A DNA stretch of 42,761 nt from Ignavibacteria bacterium (GCA_014879675.1 JACSRQ010000123.1:1-42761), one strand, 5' to 3'. Positions 24,116 to 32,109 are shown, counted from the first letter of the stretch. The notes: a model not told the origin generated them from the letters alone. Made by a program: numbers and translations.

Positions 24116-25552
24116 ATGAATAAGATCAAGTCTGTAAATTATTTGTTACTCTATTTGGGAATAGCCATGATATTGCTGATCGCAGTAAGTTCATGCAATA
24201 AGGATTCCCGTTCAGATAACAACCTTGCTCCAAAGCCCGTTAATCCGCTTGAAGGGCGCCTGCTTCCGCATTTAGATCATACCGCCTTTTTCAAGGATTC
24301 AATTGTTACTCCGCAGGAAGTTACTCGTAAGTGTATTGGCTGCCATCCAAACAGCGGCAAGGAAGTTATGAAAACTGCGCACTGGACCTGGATCAGCGGC
24401 GATGTTGTTCGTAACGGCAAGGATATGCCGCTTGGGAAAAAGAACCAGGTAAACAATTTTTGCATCAGCATTGTTGGGAACTGGGCTTCCTGTACAACTT
24501 GCCACGCAGGTTATGGCTGGGGGGATGAGAATTTCGATTTCACAAAGGAAGAGAATGTTGATTGTTTAGTATGCCATGATGGCTCGGGTACATATGTAAA
24601 ATCAAAACGCGGTTTGCCTGATAAAAATGTAAACCTCCGCCTGGTTGCCGGAAGCGTGCATCGCCCCGGCCGCGAGAATTGCGGTGTTTGCCATTTTAGC
24701 GGCGGCGGCGGTATGGGTGTTAAACACGGTGACCTGGATGAATCGCTCCTGAATGCAAATAAAGAACTTGATTTCCATATGGGCAAACTGAATTTTCAGT
24801 GTATTGATTGTCATACTACAAGTGAGCATTTCATATCGGGGAAAGTAAATACAACATATACAGAAAAAACCAAAGAAGTAAGGTTCAGCTGTGAGAAATG
24901 TCATACCGAAAGTCCTCATAAAGACCAGCGGCTCAATAAACATACAGCCCGTGTTGCTTGTCAAACCTGCCACATTCCGGAGTTTGCCAGAAAACTCCCG
25001 ACAAAAATGAACTGGGACTGGTCAAAAGCAGGTGATACGACCAGGAAAGAAAGCACTCATGAATACCTTAAGATCAAGGGTGAATTCCAATATGAAGAAG
25101 GAGTTGTTCCAACCTATGCCTGGTTTAACGGCAGAATGGACAGGTATGTTATTGGTGATGTACTTGATTCAGAAACTGAACATAATATGAATCACCCAAT
25201 TGGTTCACGTGATGACAGGAAAGCAAAAATTTGGCCGTTTAAAGTTCATCATGCAACACAGCCGTATGATATGGTTAACAATATTATCATTCCGCCGCTA
25301 ACAAGCGGTGAAGGCGGCTACTGGACTAAGTTCGATTGGAAATATGCAGTTGAAACGGGGGCAAGACTGAATAACCTGCCTTACAGCGGAAAATATGGTT
25401 TTGCAAAAACAAAAATGTACTGGCCTATCAATCATATGGTAACAACAAGTAAAAATGCATTAACATGCACAGATTGTCATTCTTCCGGCGGGCGTTTGAA
25501 CTGGTTGAAATTAGGATACAAAAACGATCCTGTTCAGGGTTCCAAAAAATAG
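24116..25552 (+). CDS. octaheme c-type cytochrome, tetrathionate reductase (OTR) family
   Basis: The ATG at 24116 yields a lipoprotein leader with lipobox V-S-S-C (Cys27); the frame opens 33 codons earlier without a good leader. The 478-residue product has eight CxxCH haem sites, at C73, C126, C150, C189, C229, C259, C282 and C451. The spacing and the segments VMKTAHWTWISG, DFTKEENVDCLVCHD, CGVCHFSGGGGMGVKHGDL and VACQTCHIPEFAR fit the OTR family. Characterised Shewanella OTR reduces tetrathionate, nitrite and hydroxylamine with an active-site haem bearing a Lys ligand. Here it is probably a lipid-anchored periplasmic or surface reductase fed by the cytochrome at 27381. The substrate is not decided by sequence. 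Confidence 0.88.
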   Translation: MNKIKSVNYLLLYLGIAMILLIAVSSCNKDSRSDNNLAPKPVNPLEGRLLPHLDHTAFFKDSIVTPQEVTRKCIGCHPNSGKEVMKTAHWTWISGDVVRNGKDMPLGKKNQVNNFCISIVGNWASCTTCHAGYGWGDENFDFTKEENVDCLVCHDGSGTYVKSKRGLPDKNVNLRLVAGSVHRPGRENCGVCHFSGGGGMGVKHGDLDESLLNANKELDFHMGKLNFQCIDCHTTSEHFISGKVNTTYTEKTKEVRFSCEKCHTESPHKDQRLNKHTARVACQTCHIPEFARKLPTKMNWDWSKAGDTTRKESTHEYLKIKGEFQYEEGVVPTYAWFNGRMDRYVIGDVLDSETEHNMNHPIGSRDDRKAKIWPFKVHHATQPYDMVNNIIIPPLTSGEGGYWTKFDWKYAVETGARLNNLPYSGKYGFAKTKMYWPINHMVTTSKNALTCTDCHSSGGRLNWLKLGYKNDPVQGSKK

Positions 25553-25563
25553 AATCTATTAAA

Positions 25564-26109
25564 ATGAAAAATTTTATAAAAAATAAACCAAAACCATTTA
25601 AGAACCCATATTTTGCCGGGGCCATTCTTGGTGTGGTTCTTTTCAGCGCATATGCATTAACACACAGCGGCTTAGGTGCATCGGGTGCAATAAGCCGTAT
25701 CCATGTTGCGCTTGCAAAGCTGATCTCACAGTCACATGTTGATGTAATAGGTACTTTTGCTTTGATGGGAGCCGGAGAAACCAATCCGCTCGATCATGCA
25801 AGTGTGTTTCTGCTTATTGGCACATTTGCGGGTGGAATGATCTCGGCATGGTATAATGGCAGGTTGAAACTCGAAATATTCAAAGGCCCGCAAATTTCAA
25901 ATCTTCAGAGGCTGATTTTTGCGTTGTTAGGCGGTATTATTATGGGGTATGGAGCGAGGTTCGCGCGCGGATGTACTTCGGGGCAGGCATTATCAGGCGG
26001 GGCAGTTCTTTCCCTGGGAAGTTGGGCATTTATGTTCAGTGTATTTATCGGTGGGTATGCTGTTGCTTATTTTGTTCGCCGCTTGTGGGCTGAACCATAT
26101 CGATCATAA
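25564..26109 (+). CDS. YeeE/YedE-family membrane protein, N-terminal-half type
   Basis: 181 residues from the ATG at 25564, eleven bases after the cytochrome stop. Four or five membrane helices; the conserved motif RFARGCTSGQALSGGAVLSLGSW (about residues 136-158, Cys near 140) marks the sulfur-transport YeeE/YedE family, in which the full-length thiosulfate importer TsuA carries this motif in one half and G-x-C-P-G-T in the other. Here the two halves are encoded by consecutive genes. It probably conducts thiosulfate or another sulfur species across the inner membrane through a relay of Cys residues. Confidence 0.85.
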   Translation: MKNFIKNKPKPFKNPYFAGAILGVVLFSAYALTHSGLGASGAISRIHVALAKLISQSHVDVIGTFALMGAGETNPLDHASVFLLIGTFAGGMISAWYNGRLKLEIFKGPQISNLQRLIFALLGGIIMGYGARFARGCTSGQALSGGAVLSLGSWAFMFSVFIGGYAVAYFVRRLWAEPYRS

Positions 26110-26164
26110 GTTTTTGATCCGGTTGGCTCCGGTTCAAATCAATTAATAAAAAAATTAGTTCATT

Positions 26165-27361
26165 ATGTTACCTATAGATGTTATTGCAGTACTCGGAAAA
26201 TTCGGCGGATATGCCGTGTTTGTGCTAATTGGTATCGGATTTGGTGTCTCGCTGGAATTGGCGGGATTTGGTGACTCACGCCGGCTGGCCGCACAGTTCT
26301 ATCTGAAAGACATGACTGTTTTGAAAACAATGTTTACCGCCATCATAGTAGCCGCCATTTTAATATTTCTTTCAGCAGCTATCGGGATACTTGATTTTTC
26401 GCAGATATCAGTAACACAAACATTCCTTTGGCCGGGAATCGTTGGCGGACTCATTATGGGTGTAGGTTTTATAGTTGGCGGTTATTGCCCGGGCACTTCG
26501 TTAGTTTCGGTAGCCAGTCTTAAAATTGACGGACTCTTCTTTCTTATCGGCACCGTTTTAGGTGCAGGATTTTTTGGCGAATCACTACCGGCTTTTGAAG
26601 ATTTCTGGAATTCTTCATTCACGGAAAGATATCTTCTATCCGACTGGCTTGGCTGGTCAATTGGTGCAACATTATTTGCTGTAACGCTAATGGCACTCGT
26701 TATGTTTTACGGAGCCGAAAAAACCGAAGAGTTTTTCAGAACAAAAGGTAAAGATCTAAGCTGGTCATGGAAGATCACTAAACGCTCTTATGTTTATGGC
26801 GCCGCAGCATTAGTAGTTTCTGCTTCTCTGGTTTGGTTCATCGGTCAGCCTGATCCTGTTCGTAAATGGAGCCTGATGGAAAACAAGTATTCAGGTCAGC
26901 TTGCATCACGTGATGTATTTATTCATCCGCTTGAGTACGTTAAAACATACAATGATGCTTCTATCAAATTGGTTACGCTGGATCTTCGTTCAGATAGTGA
27001 ATTCAAAACTTTCCATCTCAGCGGCTCAGAAAATACAAAACCTGAAGATATTCTGGTTCCCAAGTTTATCGCACCGCTTGTGCAGCTTCCTGCCCAGGGT
27101 GTAGTAGTTTTGATCGCTGATAATGATTCCGTTTCTACCCTGGCATGGAAGTATTTAAAAGTTCAGGGTGTAAGCAATGTTTATATTCTTGAAAATGGTT
27201 TACATGACTGGAATACGCTTTTCGGGGGCAAAACGGTATCCGGAAAAACTTTTAATTTAGATTCGCCGCCAGCGGAAGTACTTCAATTGTTTCCCAAGGA
27301 TGCTTTTACTCCAAAAATAAAGATCAGCACAAAAAAACGGTCCGGCGGGCTGTGCAGCTAA
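26165..27361 (+). CDS. YeeE/YedE half-transporter fused to a Cys-less rhodanese domain
   Basis: 398 residues. The N-terminal 225 residues have five or six membrane helices and the YeeE second-half motif VGGYCPGTSLVS with Cys108. Residues of about 260-360 are a rhodanese fold (LVTLDLRSDSEFKTFHLSGS, then VYILENGLHDWN), but the loop that should carry the catalytic Cys (C-x-x-G-x-R-S type) reads LIADNDSVSTLA, so no persulfide can form there. The C-terminus ends G-G-L-C-S, with one Cys near the end. The fusion ties sulfur import to a sulfane-sulfur-binding fold, perhaps as a sensor or docking module. It pairs with the preceding YeeE half. Confidence 0.82.
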   Translation: MLPIDVIAVLGKFGGYAVFVLIGIGFGVSLELAGFGDSRRLAAQFYLKDMTVLKTMFTAIIVAAILIFLSAAIGILDFSQISVTQTFLWPGIVGGLIMGVGFIVGGYCPGTSLVSVASLKIDGLFFLIGTVLGAGFFGESLPAFEDFWNSSFTERYLLSDWLGWSIGATLFAVTLMALVMFYGAEKTEEFFRTKGKDLSWSWKITKRSYVYGAAALVVSASLVWFIGQPDPVRKWSLMENKYSGQLASRDVFIHPLEYVKTYNDASIKLVTLDLRSDSEFKTFHLSGSENTKPEDILVPKFIAPLVQLPAQGVVVLIADNDSVSTLAWKYLKVQGVSNVYILENGLHDWNTLFGGKTVSGKTFNLDSPPAEVLQLFPKDAFTPKIKISTKKRSGGLCS

Positions 27362-27380
27362 ATCCTAAAAGAATGATTTT

Positions 27381-29273
27381 ATGAAATTACTATCTGATAT
27401 ACTTAAAGTAATAACCTTCCTGCTGATCCTTGGAACAGCAGCCGGGCAGGCAGATGCACAAACTTCTACAGTTTCACCATTGGCTAACAGTGAGTGCATG
27501 AAATGCCATGAAAAACATGTTTCAGCAGAAAAATTGAGTTCATCTGTACACAAAACGTTAACGTGCACTGCTTGCCATATCCAAAATGGGGAAAGTTCGG
27601 TAAACAAATTGAATTCAGGAAAAAATCCCTGTATAGTTTCGTTTAAAAAAACGGACTGTGCCGGCTGTCATAGCACAATTTCAAAAGAGCATGAAACCAG
27701 TATCCATAATTCAGCTCGACTTCCCGTTTCATGCTCAAAATGCCATGCGGATATACACTCGATCACTTCGATCAAAAACGATAAAAAAGCTGCTGCCAAA
27801 TTATGCAGCCAGTGCCACGAAAATGAATCAGCTTACTTTAGATCTGTTCACTTCACGGCATTGGAAAAAGGTAACAACGATGCACCTACCTGCACAGATT
27901 GCCATAATAAGCATGCCATAAACAAAATTGATGATGTATCCCGGGGCAGGATATTCCACACGCAGGCATGTATGAAATGCCACGCAGATACCAGCCTGAT
28001 GTTCAAAAACAAGGTTACAACAATTGCCGCCAAAACATACTTTGAAAGCTACCACGGAAAGAACATGCGCTTAGGATATCCCGAAAAGGTCGCCGGATGT
28101 TCTGATTGCCATAGCTCGCACAATATTCTCCCGAAAGAGGATACTGCATCCAGTGTTAATGCATCTAATCTAACAAACACATGCAGAAAATGCCATGCTA
28201 ATGCGGGCAGCGGGTTTTCGAAGTTCATTGCTCATGCGGAACCCAATAACAGGGAGAAGTACCCGGTACTCTTCTGGGTTACTTTGTTCATGAACCTTCT
28301 TCTGGCAGGCACATTCCTCTTCTTCTGGTTCCATTCACTTCTATGGTCATTCCGTGGATTTGTTGAAAAGAAGCAAAAACGTGATGCTGCAAGTTTCTCA
28401 GGTGCGGGCAAAACAACTGCTGTAAAAATAAAACATAAAGTTTACAGGCGCTTCAAACCTGTACATATTACATTACATCTTTTTGTGGTATCCAGCTTTC
28501 TCGCGCTTGCACTAACCGGACTACCTTTGAAATTTAACTATACCTCGTGGGGCAAAGCTTTGATGGATTACCTTGGCGGTATAGGCAGTGCAGGTATTAT
28601 ACATCGTATTGCTGCCGTGATAACATTCGGGTATTTCTTTGTTACTTTGGCAATGAGTATCCGGTTTTTATTTTCCAAAAAGCGCTCAAAGGAGGGCTTC
28701 TGGAAACGGCTGTTTGGCCCTGACTCTTTGTTCATAAACCGGAAAGATATTCAGGATACTAAGGCGATGTTCCGCTGGTTCTTTTTCCGCGGACCTAAAC
28801 CCGCATTTGACAGGTGGACCTATTGGGAGAAGTTTGACTTCCTCGCGGTCTTTTGGGGAGTAGCAATTATCGGCTCAAGCGGGCTTGTTCTTTGGTTCCC
28901 TGAATTCTTTGGTTATTTATTGCCTGGCTGGATCTTCAACCTCGCTACAATAATTCACTCTGATGAGGCACTTCTGGCTGTTGGTTTTATTTTTACTGTC
29001 CACTTTTTTAATACACATCTCAGGGCAGAAAAATTCCCGATGGACTTTGTTATATTCAACGGGCAGGTAACCGAAAAGGAAATGATACATGAGCGCGGGG
29101 CACAGTGGGATCGTTACAAAGAGCAGGGGATAGCCGAAGAATTTGAAGTTAAAAAGCCAACACCGCTCGTGTGGGATATTTCACTGCGAATATTTGGACT
29201 ATTGGCTGTTCTTACCGGTACCATTCTGGCGGTATTGATCTTTTATTCTATAATAGAGCACGGTATGCACTGA
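27381..29273 (+). CDS. nonaheme cytochrome c fused to a cytochrome-b-type membrane domain
   Basis: 630 residues: signal peptide (about 1-26, A-D-A-Q), then nine CxxCH sites at C39, C62, C93, C118, C142, C171, C197, C240 and C268. A membrane half follows with helices at about 295-320, 362-385, 403-430, 485-508 and 520-545, and candidate b-haem ligands H362, H366, H408, H526, H541. The fold recalls cytochrome b561/formate-dehydrogenase gamma quinol-oxidising subunits. I infer that it takes electrons from menaquinol and passes them along its haem chain to the octaheme enzyme, replacing a NapC/NrfH-type donor. Alternatively it delivers electrons to quinone in the reverse direction. Confidence 0.85.
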   Translation: MKLLSDILKVITFLLILGTAAGQADAQTSTVSPLANSECMKCHEKHVSAEKLSSSVHKTLTCTACHIQNGESSVNKLNSGKNPCIVSFKKTDCAGCHSTISKEHETSIHNSARLPVSCSKCHADIHSITSIKNDKKAAAKLCSQCHENESAYFRSVHFTALEKGNNDAPTCTDCHNKHAINKIDDVSRGRIFHTQACMKCHADTSLMFKNKVTTIAAKTYFESYHGKNMRLGYPEKVAGCSDCHSSHNILPKEDTASSVNASNLTNTCRKCHANAGSGFSKFIAHAEPNNREKYPVLFWVTLFMNLLLAGTFLFFWFHSLLWSFRGFVEKKQKRDAASFSGAGKTTAVKIKHKVYRRFKPVHITLHLFVVSSFLALALTGLPLKFNYTSWGKALMDYLGGIGSAGIIHRIAAVITFGYFFVTLAMSIRFLFSKKRSKEGFWKRLFGPDSLFINRKDIQDTKAMFRWFFFRGPKPAFDRWTYWEKFDFLAVFWGVAIIGSSGLVLWFPEFFGYLLPGWIFNLATIIHSDEALLAVGFIFTVHFFNTHLRAEKFPMDFVIFNGQVTEKEMIHERGAQWDRYKEQGIAEEFEVKKPTPLVWDISLRIFGLLAVLTGTILAVLIFYSIIEHGMH

Positions 29274-29301
29274 AATTGATATTTTAAGAAAATATCATTA
29301 A

Positions 29302-29316
29302 GTTGCGTGTAACAAC
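29302..29316. promoter_or_regulatory. degenerate operator GTTGCGTGTAACAAC before marR (site 5)
   Basis: A GTTG...CAAC dyad with the same 15-bp length as the palindromes at 22176 and 31550, starting 24 bp before the marR ATG. The inner positions differ. It would fit autoregulation. Confidence 0.4.
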
Positions 29317-29325
29317 AATTAATTT

Positions 29326-29745
29326 ATGAATAAAGGTATAGTAGAGCTTATTTTTGAGCTTAAGCTCACATGTATGTCAAAAGAAGAAAGTATCCGCAAG
29401 GATCTGAAGCTTTCACCTGCGGAATATAAGGGTCTCCTTGCGCTGGAGCCCGGTAAAGTATTTTCATGCATGAAGCTATCGGATGAAATGGGACTTTCGA
29501 AATCACGCGGCAGCCGTGTCATCGATAAACTTATAGATAACGGTTATGTGAAAGAGGCAGTTCACAGCGATGATAAGCGCGTATTCAATGTAACGCTTTC
29601 TCAGAAAGGGTTGAACGCGGTCAAAAAGATAAACAGTGTTATGAGTGAGTGTGAACACGCTATTCTGAAGAATGTTTCCGAAAGCGAGCTAAAGGCGTTT
29701 ACCAATACCCTGCATAAAATAACAGAAATAGTAAAGCCTGGATAG
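29326..29745 (+). CDS. MarR-family transcriptional regulator
   Basis: 139 residues: dimerisation helices at both ends and a winged helix (about 35-100) with FSCMKLSDEMGLSKSRGSRVIDKLIDNGYV and the wing S-D-D-K-R-V-F-N-V-T-L-S. It has three Cys (C16, C48, C109), C48 at the start of the DNA-binding motif, so thiol or persulfide sensing is possible, as known for other MarR proteins. It is the last plus-strand gene of the cytochrome/YeeE cluster. I propose it as the protein binding the GTTGCTAWTAGCAAC palindromes around it; the evidence for this is proximity and operator symmetry only. Confidence 0.85.
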   Translation: MNKGIVELIFELKLTCMSKEESIRKDLKLSPAEYKGLLALEPGKVFSCMKLSDEMGLSKSRGSRVIDKLIDNGYVKEAVHSDDKRVFNVTLSQKGLNAVKKINSVMSECEHAILKNVSESELKAFTNTLHKITEIVKPG

Positions 29746-29753
29746 ATATCCTT

Positions 29754-29789
29754 TTTTGCAGAGTCCTCCTTCGTAGAGACTCTGCAAAA
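29754..29789. repeat. 12-bp-stem hairpin after marR
   Basis: TTTTGCAGAGTC pairs perfectly with GACTCTGCAAAA around a 12-base loop. It ends in As, not Ts, on the plus strand, so it works poorly as a terminator for marR but has Ts for the minus strand. It may be one of the small palindromic elements seen in other gaps. Confidence 0.6.
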
Positions 29790-29814
29790 TACTGATCATA
29801 ATAGAGAACTAGCC

Positions 29815-29830
29815 CACGGATTTATCCGTG
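29815..29830. repeat. mini-hairpin CACGGA-TTTA-TCCGTG
   Basis: A perfect 6-bp stem (7 if the loop is TT), with no T-tract. It sits between the 12-bp-stem hairpin and the true terminator, resembling the mini-hairpins at 13974 and 14024 in size. Confidence 0.55.
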
Positions 29831-29846
29831 AATTATTTGTAAAAAA

Positions 29847-29876
29847 AGCCCGGTAAGTTGTTTACCGGGCTTTTTT
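29847..29876. terminator. bidirectional terminator between marR and the T9SS protein gene
   Basis: AGCCCGGTAA pairs perfectly with TTACCGGGCT around a 5-base loop, with seven As before and six Ts after. It serves both convergent genes. Confidence 0.9.
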
Positions 29877-29888
29877 GAATATAATCAT

Positions 29889-31397
29889 CTATTTTATAAG
29901 GATCATTTTTCTTGTTTCTGAATAATTGCTGCCTTCAAGCTTATAAAAATACATCCCCGATGATAGATCTGTGCCATCGAATGATTCCGAATATTCACCT
30001 GCTTTTTTAAATCCATTTACAAGTACTGAAACTACTCTGCCTGATAGATCATAAACTGTAAGTTTATAAATCCCATCGGAAGATATACCATACTGAAGCA
30101 TAGTCTTCGGGTTAAACGGGTTTGGGTAGTTATTCCCAAGCCAGTTCACTAAAGGTACTGAAATACTGATACCATTAACCGGTGTCAATGGCTGCATTAT
30201 TCTTCCCGTACCGCCTGCTGTTGCTGAGCCGCCAACAACATAAATGCTGTTGTCGGTTCCAATATCTATTGCGTTTGCATAGCCGCTGCCGGGTATTGTT
30301 ACAGTCCATCCATTGGAACCGTTACTATTAACCCTGCAAACGCCCATATGCGTCATTAATCCGGCTGCAAGATAGATATTATTGAACTGGTCAAGTTTCA
30401 GCATGGCATGAGATAAGAAAGCAAACGTACTGTCGCCATTCGGGTTTGCCCAAAGCAGGGTGCCGTTTGAGTTTACTTTAATGAATGAAGAACCGGGTGT
30501 GCCGCTGTTGGGGTAACCTGCAATTACCGGAAGATTATCATTTCCCACTTCAATTTTAAATCCCGTAAGATTAAAATTGTTTTGCCATAAAATTGTGCCG
30601 GATGGGTCAGTTTTTGTTACTGTTGATTGGGTGTTTGATCCATATAACCCGCTTACAATATAACTGTTGCCTGAGATATCCCCTGCAATATCGCCAATTG
30701 ATAAACTGTTCATCCCGGGTGTGCTCCATAAATGATTTCCATTGAGATCAAGTTTCGCAAATGCATTTCTACTGCCGGATATTCCCCTGGCTGAAATCAC
30801 TATAGCATTATCAGGAGTAAATTTGAAATTTGAAGGCGCGCCAATACCAACAGGATTGTAGTATGTCCAAATGGTTGATCCATCAGGCGCGAATTTTTTG
30901 ATCTTGATCGCTTGCCCTGTACCGTTGTTGCCAATTCCAAGCACATATATATTATTTGAGCCGTCTACTATACACTTTGTTGTGTAAGAACCGTCAAATG
31001 ATGTTTCATAAACATTTCTCCAAAGCAAAGTACCGGTTGAACTGAATTTCATTACGATGCTTGCCGCATTTACCGGGTTTGAGTAACCCGACATTAACGT
31101 ACCGGTTACAATTGCATCGCCAAGATTATCTGTTTCAACCCAGGTAGCCTTTTCCCATTTGCTGTTATCGGTCTGGTCGTATTTTGCCACCCAAAGAAAA
31201 CTTCCATCAGAACCCCTCTTTATCAGATAAATATCGCCTGCGGGATTGTATTCATAATCCACAGTGTAAACATTGTGTAAGTTATCCACTGCAATTGAAA
31301 TGCCGCCCGTACCATCAACCCATTGTATAACTTGCCCAAAACTTAATGTTGATACCAAAAAAAATGCACAAAATAGATTTTTCATAAAACTCTTCAC
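29889..31397 (-). CDS. T9SS-exported beta-propeller protein
   Basis: 502 residues (or 498 from a second Met at 31385). Signal peptide MKNLFCAFFLVSTLSFGQ; then about 400 residues of SBBP/PQQ-like propeller repeats of the type L-D-x-x-G-N-x-L-W-S and T-D-P-S-G-T-I-L-W-Q (FSSTGTLLWRNV, FAPDGSTIWTYY, VNSNGTLLWANP). The C-terminal 80 residues are a T9SS type A sorting domain (NYPNPFNPKTMLQYGI, VYDLSGRVVSVL, SSGMYFYKLEGSNYSETRKM). It should be secreted or surface-attached. Between marR and the OsmC gene but on the other strand, it is probably not part of the redox regulon, although its promoter faces the same 224-bp gap as the OsmC operator. Confidence 0.85.
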   Translation of the reverse strand: MKSFMKNLFCAFFLVSTLSFGQVIQWVDGTGGISIAVDNLHNVYTVDYEYNPAGDIYLIKRGSDGSFLWVAKYDQTDNSKWEKATWVETDNLGDAIVTGTLMSGYSNPVNAASIVMKFSSTGTLLWRNVYETSFDGSYTTKCIVDGSNNIYVLGIGNNGTGQAIKIKKFAPDGSTIWTYYNPVGIGAPSNFKFTPDNAIVISARGISGSRNAFAKLDLNGNHLWSTPGMNSLSIGDIAGDISGNSYIVSGLYGSNTQSTVTKTDPSGTILWQNNFNLTGFKIEVGNDNLPVIAGYPNSGTPGSSFIKVNSNGTLLWANPNGDSTFAFLSHAMLKLDQFNNIYLAAGLMTHMGVCRVNSNGSNGWTVTIPGSGYANAIDIGTDNSIYVVGGSATAGGTGRIMQPLTPVNGISISVPLVNWLGNNYPNPFNPKTMLQYGISSDGIYKLTVYDLSGRVVSVLVNGFKKAGEYSESFDGTDLSSGMYFYKLEGSNYSETRKMILIK

Positions 31398-31549
31398 AGT
31401 TTATATTATTAATTTAGTTTTTTATGAATCATCCATCTAGTATTCCCTATTACAAACTTAAGTTTATCAATAAAGAGTACCCATGATATATATCAATAAA
31501 TAAAATGATATTTATCGCTGCCAATATATGCAGCCGCATGTCTATTTTG

Positions 31550-31564
31550 GTTGCTATTAGCAAC
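31550..31564. promoter_or_regulatory. palindromic operator GTTGCTATTAGCAAC (site 4, osmC promoter)
   Basis: A perfect 7-1-7 palindrome, identical in both half-sites to the one at 22176, ending 10 bp before the -7 box of the OsmC gene. Binding there should block RNA polymerase. Confidence 0.7.
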
Positions 31565-31573
31565 TAAAACTGT

Positions 31574-31581
31574 TATATTTG
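31574..31581 (+). promoter_or_regulatory. -7 box TATATTTG of the OsmC gene
   Basis: Fits TAnnTTTG; 40 bp before the ATG, next to the palindromic operator. Confidence 0.5.
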
Positions 31582-31621
31582 TTTGATGGATATTTAACTA
31601 CATTAAGCAGGTAATAAAAAA

Positions 31622-32026
31622 ATGAAATTGGAAATATTTTTTGAAGATGGGAAAAAAGTTAATGCCAGGTTTGGCGATATAGTCATAAAAACCGATCAGC
31701 CGGTTGAATCCGGCGGCGAAGGTTCAGCTCCTGCGCCATTCGATCTCTTTCTTGCTTCCATAGGCACATGTGCTGGAATTTACGTCAAATCTTTCTGCGA
31801 CCAGAGGTCAATCCCCACAGATGATATTAAGATCACTCAAAGCGTGAGTTACAATTTCGAAAAGAGGCTGGTTGGAAAGATCACTCTTGATATAAGTTTA
31901 CCGGAAAGTTTTCCGGCAAAGTATAAAGATGCGGTTATTAATGCAGCCAATCTTTGTGCTGTAAAAAAACATCTGCTTGATCCGCCGGAAATTGAAGTTA
32001 ATGCAACAATAGCCGAAATGGTGTAA
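31622..32026 (+). CDS. OsmC/Ohr-family peroxidase-like protein
   Basis: 134 residues matching the OsmC family, with the two catalytic Cys at C50 (FLASIGTCAG) and C112 (NAANLCAVKKHL) and the P-x-P-F-D-L-F-L-A-S core. OsmC/Ohr proteins reduce organic hydroperoxides with thiols, and some members act on persulfides. It closes the set of genes sharing the GTTGCTAWTAGCAAC operator. A good terminator follows (32086), so it is monocistronic. The N-terminal arm of typical Ohr is short here, closer to the YhfA-like subgroup. Confidence 0.88.
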   Translation: MKLEIFFEDGKKVNARFGDIVIKTDQPVESGGEGSAPAPFDLFLASIGTCAGIYVKSFCDQRSIPTDDIKITQSVSYNFEKRLVGKITLDISLPESFPAKYKDAVINAANLCAVKKHLLDPPEIEVNATIAEMV

Positions 32027-32085
32027 CACACACTATATAAGTATTAGATATATCCTTATTTTTTTGTTTCAGTTAATTGAATAAG

Positions 32086-32109
32086 AACCCCCAAAAATTG
32101 GGGGTTTTT
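32086..32109 (+). terminator. rho-independent terminator after the OsmC gene
   Basis: AACCCCC pairs with GGGGGTT around a 7-base A/T loop, followed by further Ts. Confidence 0.85.

Noticed and set aside
24602-24973. Minus-strand open frame within the octaheme cytochrome gene
   Set aside because: Shadow of the CxxCH-encoding strand; no independent coding signal.
24116-25552. Firm naming as tetrathionate reductase
   Set aside because: The family is promiscuous (tetrathionate, nitrite, hydroxylamine) and the active-site Lys cannot be verified by eye, so only the family is given.
27381-29273. NrfA/NrfH-type nitrite reductase subunit
   Set aside because: No C-x-x-C-K active-site motif and no NrfH-like single anchor; the membrane half is cytochrome-b-like.
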